A stretch of DNA of 23,247 nucleotides from a virus. The notes under the pieces were generated by a model, which searched no databases, was not told the DNA's origin, and was given only the letters and a program-made list of their open reading frames with translations. Location of the stretch: IMG/VR virus record IMGVR_UViG_3300006735_000273, positions 1-23,247 of that record; one strand, given 5' to 3'. Within the stretch, counting starts at the first letter, position 1; each line of letters opens with the position of its first letter. Shown here piece after piece: positions 14,639 to 21,251 of this stretch. A program made the position numbers and the translations under genes.

Positions 14639-14776
14639 TTATTCCTCCTTAATTTCTCCACATTTAGTGCAGGTATATTCATCTACTCTTTCTTCAATTT
14701 TTACTGCATCAATACCATATCCATCCCAAAAGGAATCAATATAACTGTCAGTCTTTTTCCATTTGTGTTCACACAT
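14639..14776 (-). CDS. Zinc-ribbon microprotein (45 aa)
   Basis: A 45-residue protein with an N-terminal Cys2-x-His4 and a C-terminal CTKCGE at 36-41, which together could hold one zinc. The middle (SYIDSFWDGYGIDAVKIEERV) is acidic. The ATG at 14776 is chosen because AAGGTGAATAAG precedes it; an in-frame extension to 14851 would run back into the MazG gene without a ribosome binding site. It ends KEE and shares the GGAGGAATAA module with the E1-like gene start. The role is unknown. Confidence 0.6.
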   Translation of the reverse strand: MCEHKWKKTDSYIDSFWDGYGIDAVKIEERVDEYTCTKCGEIKEE

Positions 14777-14786
14777 CTTATTCACC

Positions 14787-15113
14787 TTAAAACGATTTAC
14801 CATGCATAAACTCACGGCTTTTATTATATTCAATCTTAGCGAGAATCGCACCCGCTATATCTAAATCTTTACCAAACGCATAATCCATAATACGAATTAC
14901 TGCGTCTGCTAATTCTTCTTCTAGATTAGTAAACTCCATTATCTTATTTGATGAAGGGTTTCCTTCTCTTAAGGCTTCTAAAGCCTCACTAATCTCGGCG
15001 TGAATTAACGCCATTCTTTCACCATCATTCACTTCTCCTTTCCAGAATCCATGTTCAACGGCATTCTTGTAAATCTGCTTTGCTATTTTATTCCATTGTT
15101 TTTCAAATGTCAT
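14787..15113 (-). CDS. MazG-like nucleotide pyrophosphohydrolase
   Basis: A 108-residue all-alpha NTP pyrophosphohydrolase. The metal-binding E-x3-E and E-x2-D pattern is visible: HAEISEALEALREG (near 38-51) and EEELADAVIRIMDYA (near 64-78), followed by the C-terminal helix AKIEYNKSRE. The family hydrolyses (d)NTPs to monophosphates, cleaning the pool or altering host signalling nucleotides. In viruses it often accompanies nucleotide metabolism genes, here a ribonucleotide reductase 2.7 kb upstream. A single domain of typical length is present. The start is in an ATGA overlap with the upstream zinc protein, behind GGAAGTGA. Confidence 0.85.
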   Translation of the reverse strand: MTFEKQWNKIAKQIYKNAVEHGFWKGEVNDGERMALIHAEISEALEALREGNPSSNKIMEFTNLEEELADAVIRIMDYAFGKDLDIAGAILAKIEYNKSREFMHGKSF

Positions 15114-15286
15114 ACTGTCACTTCCTTTCTAAACTTTTTAGGAGTGCATTTACCTTTATGATAAATTGACACTTCTAATTGAGTTGGTTTTTCAACAACG
15201 ATTCGGGCGCATTTTCTACATACTCCCATATCGCATTTTTCATTGTCGCACTTTGTAGTGCCTTTTATTCCACATATACATTCCAT
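15110..15286 (-). CDS. Cysteine-rich zinc-binding small protein
   Basis: A 58-residue protein with seven cysteines: Cys3, Cys5, Cys13, Cys18, Cys23, Cys26 (in CDMGVCRKCAR) and Cys47 (in HKGKC). The arrangement suggests one or two zinc sites of a treble-clef or RING-like type. No specific family can be named. A RING-type E3 role is conceivable given the E1-like gene nearby, but it is speculative because the spacing does not match a canonical RING. The ATG at 15286 follows GGTGAATAAT, which includes the stop of transcription factor B; the GTG three codons earlier is part of that ribosome binding site. Confidence 0.6.
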   Translation of the reverse strand: MECICGIKGTTKCDNEKCDMGVCRKCARIVVEKPTQLEVSIYHKGKCTPKKFRKEVTV

Positions 15287-15287
15287 A

Positions 15288-16142
15288 TTATTCACCTATT
15301 TTATTCAATTCTTTTCCTTTTATTTCTTCTAATGAAACACCCAAGAGTTCAAGAATTGCTTTTGTTTGTCTCCAAATAATCCATCTTGAAAAGCCGGTTG
15401 CTTCTGTGATTTGTTGTTTTTTAATATCTGTTCTTACATAGATATTAGCGGTTATCCATATAATAGCCGCATAGTATGACCTTCCTTTATTAAAAGTAGA
15501 GTCTTGTATTTTAGGCTCAAAGTGTTCTAATACTTTGAGACACTGGCGAGAGAACTCCAAATCCACTGATAACTTACTTAATGTTTGATTAAGTAAATAC
15601 TGAGGATTTACTGGAGTATAATTCACGCTATTGCGAAATAACTGATTTATTCTTCTTACCAGTTTTTTGACTACTTTAATATTGGGTTGAAACTCTTTAC
15701 AAACATCATTAAATGTATAAGGTGTTCCGTTTTCTTTCAAAGCATAATAAACAACAGCAGTTGCTCTTGCTTCGTAAGGACTACGCCCAAAAGCACTTTT
15801 ATTGTGTAATTGCATATAAAGAGTCTCTACTCTTTCTTTTAGATTTAGTTGAGGAGCCACTTGCGATAGCACCATATTACAGTGCATAATACCCATTTGG
15901 ATATGTTTAGGAGTTACACTGTTCTTTCCAAATCTATTGAACTTGAAAGAACCTTTACCCGTTATGACAGAACCTAGTTGCCCTTTATCGGCGGAGTGTT
16001 TTACAACACCTGTTGTATTTAAAATATGCACAGTTTCTTCAAACATCTCAGTGACTAATACTAATCCGCAATCAGCGCAGACTTTCTCGCCTAAGTTTTC
16101 ATCAAAAGTATTTTCTTTACAGCCACATTCATCGCAAATCAT
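15288..16142 (-). CDS. tfb: Transcription initiation factor B (TFB/TFIIB homologue)
   Basis: A 284-residue archaeal TFB that bridges TBP at the TATA box and RNA polymerase. The N-terminal zinc ribbon is ICDECG (Cys3, Cys6) and VCADCG (Cys22, Cys25). It is followed by the B-reader/linker region (about 35-80) and two cyclin-like repeats (about 80-165 and 175-262). GRSPYEARATAVVYYAL lies in the first and GRSYYAAIIWITANIYV in the second. A viral TFB could redirect host polymerase to viral promoters. The ATG at 16142 is preferred: it has GAGTTGAT 4 bases upstream and begins just before the ribbon. An in-frame ATG at 16163 lacks a ribosome binding site. A perfect palindrome with a TATA-like centre lies about 30 bases upstream (16172-16186). 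Confidence 0.92.
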   Translation of the reverse strand: MICDECGCKENTFDENLGEKVCADCGLVLVTEMFEETVHILNTTGVVKHSADKGQLGSVITGKGSFKFNRFGKNSVTPKHIQMGIMHCNMVLSQVAPQLNLKERVETLYMQLHNKSAFGRSPYEARATAVVYYALKENGTPYTFNDVCKEFQPNIKVVKKLVRRINQLFRNSVNYTPVNPQYLLNQTLSKLSVDLEFSRQCLKVLEHFEPKIQDSTFNKGRSYYAAIIWITANIYVRTDIKKQQITEATGFSRWIIWRQTKAILELLGVSLEEIKGKELNKIGE

Positions 16143-17304
16143 CGTTATCAACTCTATATTCATTCGGTTTAGTCGTAATATACGACTTAATGGTATTTAC
16201 TATTTTTATTGTCATTGAGTCATTTAGTAATGCTAATGCTCTTCCTGCAAATTGGTCGCCTAAAGGAGAACCTTCGGACATATTATCTATACAAATCGGC
16301 CCACGCCAAGAAGGTTCAATAAGTCTTTGTTCCCTTATTTCTTTACCTTCTTCGTCTTCACCGACTACTACTAATTCTTGCTTAGGTTGCCAGATAAAGG
16401 TTGAAACCATTTGAATACCTGATTTATATTTATTATTTGTGAGTTTCCAATCATAATGTTTTCCACGAATATATAGTTCAAGTAAAGTTCCATCATCATC
16501 ATATACTGCGGTTAATCGGCCTTTGTATTGAGTAAGCATATCATTCACTAATTCAATCGCTCTTTCATCTACAATGTCCTGCATTCTGTTTTGTTGTAGA
16601 AATGCAATCATAATTTTTAATTCTGAATCAGTTGGTGAACGACCCATTAAACGCTTATACAGCGTAGCAGGAGCAAGTCGTTTCCATTTACCTCTTGACT
16701 TTCCATGAATATAGAAATTACAATAAGTATCTAATTGTTGTGGAGTAATTTCTCCCCAAACACCGTCGCTAATTTCCATAGCAAGCATCTTATCATCAAT
16801 TTGAACTACATTAAGACGCACATCAATTCTTTCATAATCTTCGTGAAAATGATAAGGCGCACGATTTTCCATGCAATATTTTACATTCTCAGGTAATTGT
16901 AATGTTGCATATAAACCTGATAATAATTTAGCAGGTTCTGTTTCAAAACAAGATTTAAAGGTTACTCTTGCTAATGCCGAAGCAATTGTAGCAAGACTAT
17001 ATGATTTACCGTTTAATTGATACCTAATTCCCGACCTTGATAGAACTACTGGGCAACCACCAATCATAATAATATGATTAAATGTTTCACCGAATTGGAT
17101 TGCAGAACGATAGTAGCGTCTTCTACGGCCACCTCTAGTAGATAGACAGGATTTCCAAAAAGATTCTAATCCTGCTTGAACAGGGTCTTTTTCGCTTCTA
17201 ATAAAACTTACACTATATTCTTCAGGAAAGTCATATGAAGCACAAGTTATCTTGGTTGAATAATATTGGTTACTATCATCTGGTTTACTTATCTTTAATT
17301 TCAT
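16129..17304 (-). CDS. Protein of unknown function (391 aa)
   Basis: A 391-residue soluble protein, the largest here without a recognised domain. An Arg-rich stretch GGRRRRYYRSA (58-68) precedes a small beta region (IIMIGGCPVVLSRSGIRYQL, spread over 78-97). The centre is helical. The C-terminal 110 residues are beta-rich (RLTAVYDDDGTLLELYIRG, MVSTFIWQPKQELVVV) and end with a helix (GDQFAGRALALLNDSM). There are no membrane segments, signal peptide or clear catalytic motif. It is directly upstream of tfb and overlaps it by 14 bases; the start follows GATGTGATATA. A DNA- or RNA-binding role would fit the basic patch but is not shown. Confidence 0.75.
   Translation of the reverse strand: MKLKISKPDDSNQYYSTKITCASYDFPEEYSVSFIRSEKDPVQAGLESFWKSCLSTRGGRRRRYYRSAIQFGETFNHIIMIGGCPVVLSRSGIRYQLNGKSYSLATIASALARVTFKSCFETEPAKLLSGLYATLQLPENVKYCMENRAPYHFHEDYERIDVRLNVVQIDDKMLAMEISDGVWGEITPQQLDTYCNFYIHGKSRGKWKRLAPATLYKRLMGRSPTDSELKIMIAFLQQNRMQDIVDERAIELVNDMLTQYKGRLTAVYDDDGTLLELYIRGKHYDWKLTNNKYKSGIQMVSTFIWQPKQELVVVGEDEEGKEIREQRLIEPSWRGPICIDNMSEGSPLGDQFAGRALALLNDSMTIKIVNTIKSYITTKPNEYRVDNDDLR
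16172..16186 (-). promoter_or_regulatory. Palindrome with TATA-like centre upstream of tfb
   Basis: GTCGTA-TAT-TACGAC on the minus strand is a perfect 6-3-6 inverted repeat inside the 3' end of the 391-codon gene. It is about 30 bases before the preferred tfb start. Its centre GTATATTAC resembles a TATA box at the right distance for a short leader. It could be an internal promoter with an overlapping operator, or chance within coding sequence. Confidence 0.3.
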
Positions 17305-17308
17305 TATA

Positions 17309-17470
17309 TCACATCATATAGACATTTCTGTCATCATTATCACACCTATCGTGTATTTCTTTTTTAATTTCTTCTGCGTTGAGCAACTGCCCACCACATA
17401 CCCGACAACGAGTTGCTATCGGTTTATTCCTACGCTTGTTGTGCGTATATTCGGGATTCTTCTCTTTCAT
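17309..17470 (-). CDS. Zinc-finger microprotein (53 aa)
   Basis: A 53-codon gene. A basic N-terminus (HNKRRNKP) is followed by CRVCGGQLL at 22-30 and HDRC at 40-43, a Cys2-x-x-Cys ... His-x-x-Cys zinc site of the kind seen in small phage adaptor and toxin-regulator proteins. GAGGAATAAC precedes the ATG. The first 41 bases overlap the end of the upstream gene in another frame. The function is unknown. Confidence 0.6.
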   Translation of the reverse strand: MKEKNPEYTHNKRRNKPIATRCRVCGGQLLNAEEIKKEIHDRCDNDDRNVYMM

Positions 17471-17804
17471 TGTTATTCCTCAATTTATCTATTGTTATTT
17501 CTCTATCTTTGCAGATACGGCATCCATCACCTTTACAATTTACTTTGTGATATTCAAGTGTCTCTCTTGTTTTTTTATATTCACGGATAATATATTGGTT
17601 AAAACCAATAGTGATTGCTTCCTCTATATCCCATAAACATTCCTTTAAAGTAGTATTTAACCTATGTATTTTTTCTCTATCATCTAATAAAGATGATGAG
17701 ACATTTATTGCTAATCTTATTCTACTAAGAGATTTATCTGGAAAGTCTCTTATCATTGTTATTACTGTATCTAAATACTCTTCATAATTTTTGAAGAGTT
17801 TCAT
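17430..17804 (-). CDS. Helical protein with a Cys cluster, unknown function
   Basis: A 124-residue helical protein. Residues 1-90 contain long amphipathic helices (EEYLDTVITMIRD, INVSSSLLDDREKIHRLNTT, YIIREYKKTRETLEY), suggesting a bundle or short coiled coil. NCKGDGCRICKD near 92-103 offers three cysteines, with His89 as a possible fourth zinc ligand. The ATG at 17804 has AGGTGA 6 bases upstream, which decides it over a GTG three codons earlier that lies within that site. It starts shortly after the RNR stop, so it is likely co-transcribed with it. Confidence 0.6.
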   Translation of the reverse strand: MKLFKNYEEYLDTVITMIRDFPDKSLSRIRLAINVSSSLLDDREKIHRLNTTLKECLWDIEEAITIGFNQYIIREYKKTRETLEYHKVNCKGDGCRICKDREITIDKLRNNNEREESRIYAQQA

Positions 17805-17817
17805 AATTTTCACCTAA

Positions 17818-19680
17818 TTATATTTCACAAGCCCCACCTGCACAGGCTATTTCACCTGACAAGTCAGTATCATCTTGTAATTCAACTATTTTCTTTAAAT
17901 CAACTGATTTAAGTGATTCACTTAATTTATTGTAAGTTGCTTCATCACAAGTTTCAAAGGGTGCTTGAGTATAAGTTCCTCCATCATACGGAAGAACAGA
18001 CAGTCCATTATAATAATGTCGGTTTAACCACATCCAATCTGCAACAGATTCCCATTCTCCCTCTTTAATTGAAATTGTGGCTGAAACATTGTGTGTATTT
18101 AATCCATCGTTATGTCCTGCCCGAACCCAGCGAATACTAAAGTTCTTAACTCTTTCTAATAAATCAAATACTGATTCGTGCCGAACAATTGCATTTTCTG
18201 GGGATTTTTGAGGCACTGAAATAACCGCCTGTGCGTGTGGATTGAAATACTCATCTTCAACCAGTTCGGGGTGATTTTCTGCAAGATAAGAATATATTGC
18301 TTCGTTCTTTCCTACTCTTAATCTTCTAATGTAATATTCATCATGGTAGGCATGAATACCGCTACTTGTTCCTAGAACCAAACTTGTAGTTCCAGCAGGT
18401 TTTACACAAGTTGTTCTTGAAGCGGGTTTGATTCCAATTATCTTTGCAACCTTTTCATTTTCTTTCTTTACTTCATAAGCGGCCATTTCTAAATCTAAAT
18501 GTTCTACAACATTAGAAGCAATTCCTGTCATTGATACACCTAATAGGGCATCTTTTTCAGTTGCTTTGCGCCATACTTCTCTTAAATAATGAAAATCAGT
18601 ATAACCTGCTTGTAATGTTCCTAAGAAAGCGGCGGCAGAAACTCTTGATTCTAAGTCTGCTTGGTCTTCAATGTCCGAAGCATTAACTTCTGTTAAATTA
18701 CAAAATTGATATGGTCTTAGTGCAATTTCACAACATGGATTAGTTCCCCAGTCTTTATCATTATTAAAATAAATCCCAGGTTCTCCAGAACCAGATGCTT
18801 TAATTCTGTTCCACAAATCCATAAAGAACTCTTTAGTTACCCTATGTCGCAATAAAACAGCAGAATTGTTTGCTCTACCTCTTTGTGGGTTGTTTTCCCA
18901 CCAATTACCCGCTTTAGCACCAATCATTCCCATATCATCAGCACTAAATAGGCTAATCATAGCGGCACGACGAATACCTCCACTTAATACGGCATCAGCA
19001 ATATGACACATAATATCATGACACATAATAGAATTAAGAGCACTTTCTCCACATCTTTGTAGAATACCTTCTACTTTAACGAGACATTCTCTTAATGGTT
19101 GTGGGCCGGGCGCTTTTCCACCAGATGTTTTTAATAGACTTCCTTTCGGTCTAATATCAGAATAATCAAAAATTGGAGTTGATGTTCTAATTCCCATATA
19201 ACATTCCATAAGGGTTTTAACAGCATCAGCCCAACCTTCTATTGAGTCGGCAATTAAATATCGTCTTTGACGATTTGGATTAGGCATTTTTAATTCAGGT
19301 AGTTCTTCAACATGGTGTCGTTGAACAGAATAACCTACACCTGTTCCGCCTAATAATAGGAACATGGCTTCGCTAAAAGCAAAATAAGAATCAATCGGCA
19401 TGTATGCACAATTATAAACCCTGTTTGGGCTAATTTCAATTGGCTTACCACCAAATTGCATAGAGCGCATAGATGGTAATACTTTCTTTGTTCTTACAAA
19501 GTGTTCATACACTTGTCTAATATCATCTTCTAGCATTGGATATGTTTTGATGTGCATGTTCATATTTCTTTCAACAATTTCATCCCATGATTCTCTCCGT
19601 AAGATTTCTGGGTTGTATTTCGCATACTTCATATGCACTGTAATATCGCTTAAAATTTTTGTATTGGGGGCTTGAGTCAT
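17818..19680 (-). CDS. nrdJ: Adenosylcobalamin-dependent class II ribonucleotide reductase
   Basis: A 620-residue enzyme converting ribonucleotides to deoxyribonucleotides with a B12-generated thiyl radical. All expected cysteines are present: Cys91 in VYNCAYMP and Cys327 in RPYQFCNLTEVN form the active-site reducing pair. Cys316 with Glu318 in NPCCEI is the thiyl/acid pair; the 11-residue spacing to Cys327 equals that of the Lactobacillus RTPR. The tail CAGGAC (Cys613 and Cys618) is the shuttle pair. KPAGTTSLVLGTSSGIH is the conserved phosphate-binding loop. It is shorter than RTPR (about 739), like other compact viral forms. The ATG at 19680 follows AGGTG with about 6 bases spacing. Its product supplies dNTPs to the replisome genes of the window. 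Confidence 0.95.
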   Translation of the reverse strand: MTQAPNTKILSDITVHMKYAKYNPEILRRESWDEIVERNMNMHIKTYPMLEDDIRQVYEHFVRTKKVLPSMRSMQFGGKPIEISPNRVYNCAYMPIDSYFAFSEAMFLLLGGTGVGYSVQRHHVEELPELKMPNPNRQRRYLIADSIEGWADAVKTLMECYMGIRTSTPIFDYSDIRPKGSLLKTSGGKAPGPQPLRECLVKVEGILQRCGESALNSIMCHDIMCHIADAVLSGGIRRAAMISLFSADDMGMIGAKAGNWWENNPQRGRANNSAVLLRHRVTKEFFMDLWNRIKASGSGEPGIYFNNDKDWGTNPCCEIALRPYQFCNLTEVNASDIEDQADLESRVSAAAFLGTLQAGYTDFHYLREVWRKATEKDALLGVSMTGIASNVVEHLDLEMAAYEVKKENEKVAKIIGIKPASRTTCVKPAGTTSLVLGTSSGIHAYHDEYYIRRLRVGKNEAIYSYLAENHPELVEDEYFNPHAQAVISVPQKSPENAIVRHESVFDLLERVKNFSIRWVRAGHNDGLNTHNVSATISIKEGEWESVADWMWLNRHYYNGLSVLPYDGGTYTQAPFETCDEATYNKLSESLKSVDLKKIVELQDDTDLSGEIACAGGACEI

Positions 19681-19682
19681 TT

Positions 19683-20063
19683 TTAACACCTGTATTTGCT
19701 TCTTTTAGGTAATTTATCAAGAGTAGTAAATGAATATAACCAATTTTTTCCATCAGTTATAACCCATTCTTTCTCTTCTAGGAATACCCATTCCTTAAAG
19801 TGCAGGATAGCGTCTTTACCACATGAATTAAGTAATTCTTCTGTGGATAGAAAGACACGCCCTGCGTAGTCTATCCGAGTAGTGCCGTCGGCATAAATGT
19901 AGCCCTTCTTTCCGAGGGCCAATTTGTGCATCGGGGGGTAGAAGTCGGGCTTTACTACTGCTAAATCATTTATAATTAAAGCGGAGGCATAACGCCATCC
20001 CTTCAAATCTAGCATAATTTTTAGTCCATTTTCGTTAATAAAATTGTTTAAATCGGGTGTCAT
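19683..20063 (-). CDS. Protein of unknown function upstream of RNR
   Basis: A protein of 126 residues from the ATG at 20063, or 134 from an ATG at 20087. Neither start has a well-spaced ribosome binding site: GGGTG abuts the first, and the second lies in the 3' arm of a terminator-like hairpin, so the shorter form is preferred. The sequence is mixed alpha/beta with several aromatic strands (GYIYADGTTRIDYAGRVFL, HFKEWVFLEEKEWVITDG) and a basic C-terminus (PKRSKYRC). No family is recognised. The stop is 2 bases before the RNR ATG, suggesting co-translation. A small accessory of nucleotide metabolism is possible but unsupported. Confidence 0.6.
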   Translation of the reverse strand: MTPDLNNFINENGLKIMLDLKGWRYASALIINDLAVVKPDFYPPMHKLALGKKGYIYADGTTRIDYAGRVFLSTEELLNSCGKDAILHFKEWVFLEEKEWVITDGKNWLYSFTTLDKLPKRSKYRC

Positions 20064-20068
20064 CACCC

Positions 20069-20114
20069 AAAAAAGGGGATAAGCCATAGGCTGACTAAAC
20101 CTATGCCTTACCCC
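20069..20114 (-). terminator. Hairpin plus T6, terminator or attenuator before the RNR genes
   Basis: On the minus strand GGGG-T-AAG-G-CATAGG (5' arm) pairs with CCTATG-G-CTTA-TCCCC across a 9-base loop. This gives 14 Watson-Crick pairs, one G-T wobble and one G-G mismatch, followed at once by six T. It lies after the ubiquitin-like gene stop (20145) and before the gene preceding RNR. A weaker 5-bp hairpin at 20127-20142 comes just upstream. Archaeal polymerase terminates at T tracts, so termination or partial read-through is plausible. A regulatory role for RNR is inferred only from position. Confidence 0.6.
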
Positions 20115-20144
20115 CGAAGGAAGAAAGTAGAAATTACTCTACCT

Positions 20145-20351
20145 TCAAAGGTTTCCTCCGACAATTGCGGGTGTCAAATCAACTGATGTTACTTCATCCC
20201 AGTTAATTGATGCGATTTCTTCTCTAGCAACCATTTCACCATCAATAAAAGCCCAATGGGTCGGGTGGTTGTTAATTTGTTCAATAATGGCTTCATTGTC
20301 CATCATTACTTCTGTGTGTCCTGTTTCATTCATAATTCTTAATTTAATCAT
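20145..20351 (-). CDS. ThiS/ubiquitin-like beta-grasp protein with masked C-terminal Gly-Gly
   Basis: A 68-residue protein with a beta-grasp-like order: strand KLRIM, turn NETG, strand HTEVMM, helix NEAIIEQINNH, strand WAFIDGEMV, a turn region and strand TSVDLTPAIVGG. It ends GGNL, so the di-glycine needed for activation is capped by two residues, as in ubiquitin precursors. The distance from Met1 to the Gly-Gly is 66 residues. From memory this equals E. coli ThiS, and the last 33 residues align with it without gaps, sharing V-x-R-E and the I-x-G-G end. A matching E1-like enzyme (14079) and JAMM protease (12503) lie in the same window. It has its own TATA box and a downstream terminator-like hairpin; GGAAGTGA precedes the ATG. 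The similarity needs structural confirmation. Confidence 0.6.
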   Translation of the reverse strand: MIKLRIMNETGHTEVMMDNEAIIEQINNHPTHWAFIDGEMVAREEIASINWDEVTSVDLTPAIVGGNL

Positions 20352-20390
20352 CTTAATTCACTTCCTGTGTGTTCTCTCTACTTCTTCCAA

Positions 20391-20400
20391 GTATATAAAG
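20391..20400 (-). promoter_or_regulatory. Archaeal TATA box for the ubiquitin-like gene
   Basis: CTTTATATAC on the minus strand lies about 40 bases before the start codon of the 68-codon gene, in a 56-base intergenic gap. Transcription would begin about 25 bases downstream, leaving a short leader that holds GGAAGTGA. This is the cleanest intergenic TATA box seen in the window. Confidence 0.6.
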
Positions 20401-20407
20401 GAGTTCA

Positions 20408-20566
20408 CTACTCTAAGGGGTAGTCGGCCTCCGATATTGCCGCTATTGCAGATAATCCTCCAATGCCTGTCGCTATTACAGCAGTAGCAACAACCGCTTT
20501 TTTTCCGAATCCAAAAATTGATTTTAGCCATTTCTTTTCTTCTTCATTGAACCATTCTTTAGTCAT
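20408..20566 (-). CDS. Small single-pass membrane protein (52 aa)
   Basis: A 52-codon gene. A charged N-terminal helix with aromatic residues (EWFNEEEKKWLKSIF) is followed by GKK and a hydrophobic, Ala/Gly/Ile-rich segment at about 23-44 that is long enough to span a membrane. A short acidic tail follows. Such small membrane proteins in viruses may be holin-like or membrane-anchoring; the function is not determined. The ATG overlaps the upstream stop as TAATG, behind GGAGATGGAG. Confidence 0.6.
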   Translation of the reverse strand: MTKEWFNEEEKKWLKSIFGFGKKAVVATAVIATGIGGLSAIAAISEADYPLE

Positions 20567-20985
20567 TACTCCATCTCCTTCATAATTTTAACAATACGAG
20601 TATTAAGCAAAGTTATTTGTCTTTGTATTTTCTCTTCAAACTTATTTATCTTATCTAACAATTCAGATGTTAAAGACTCAATCTTTACTGCGTTTTTCTT
20701 CTCAATTTCAGAAAGTAATTCTTCATTGATAATTTGATTCATAATATTATTTACTTCTGCACCGATAATAGAAGGAATATTGTCCATCCATTCTTCAGTT
20801 TTAATGAGTCTGTTTTCTAGATTTTTAACGATATTTTCTTCTCTTTCTTGAAAGCGAATCATTTGCGTTTCCTTCTTTCGTTGATTAAAACACTCATAAC
20901 ATTGTGTTTCCCATCTTGCTGAATTAGAAGAACGGGTAATAAATAACTCTTTACAAGTTCTACATGTTTTTTGTATTCCTACCAT
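20566..20985 (-). CDS. Zinc-ribbon plus coiled-coil protein
   Basis: A 139-residue protein. The N-terminal zinc ribbon has CRTCKELF (Cys8, Cys11) and CYECF (Cys29, Cys32). From residue 36 to the end it is a long charged helix with heptad-like spacing (IRFQEREENIVKNLENRLIK, IESLTSELLDKINKFEEKIQ), so probably a coiled coil. It may act as an oligomeric adaptor. The function is unknown. The start carries the GGAGGAATAAATATG module, and the stop overlaps the small membrane protein gene by one base, suggesting they work together. Confidence 0.65.
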   Translation of the reverse strand: MVGIQKTCRTCKELFITRSSNSARWETQCYECFNQRKKETQMIRFQEREENIVKNLENRLIKTEEWMDNIPSIIGAEVNNIMNQIINEELLSEIEKKNAVKIESLTSELLDKINKFEEKIQRQITLLNTRIVKIMKEME

Positions 20986-20987
20986 AT

Positions 20988-21251
20988 TTATTCCTCCCTA
21001 TCCATTTTCTCAAATGCTCGGTTTTCTTCTAGATAGCCTGTAAGAATAGCGTCCATCTTTTCTTGTAGGTTATCAATAATACCTGCAATTGTTCGTCGGT
21101 GTAGGCTAATCCAAATACGGTGATGTGTATTCACCATTACTTTAGGTTCATCATTCTCGTTTTGAGTAATAATAATTGGAGGCATTTCCTCCGTATTTAT
21201 TACTCTAAACTCTACTGGCTTCGGTTGGTTATTATTATTTAACATATTCAT
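20988..21251 (-). CDS. Protein of unknown function (87 aa)
   Basis: An 87-residue protein. The Asn-rich N-terminus (MNMLNNNNQPKP) looks flexible. It is followed by two strands (VEFRVIN, PPIIITQNE), HHRIWISLHRRT near 43-54 and an acidic C-terminal helix (IIDNLQEKMDAILTGYLEENR). There is no recognised family. The first ATG is in an ATGA overlap with the upstream gene and has GGGAG about 7 bases before it; a second ATG two codons later is also possible. It ends DREE, forming the ribosome binding site for the next gene. Confidence 0.6.
   Translation of the reverse strand: MNMLNNNNQPKPVEFRVINTEEMPPIIITQNENDEPKVMVNTHHRIWISLHRRTIAGIIDNLQEKMDAILTGYLEENRAFEKMDREE

Noticed and set aside
12231-15286. 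An E2-like enzyme or canonical RING E3 near the E1-like gene
   Set aside because: The 91-aa protein has no cysteine, and the Cys spacing of the 58-aa zinc protein does not match a RING; neither call can be supported.
20040-20145. A cobalamin riboswitch in front of the B12-dependent RNR
   Set aside because: The region is too short and shows only simple hairpins; the conserved B12-box was not found.
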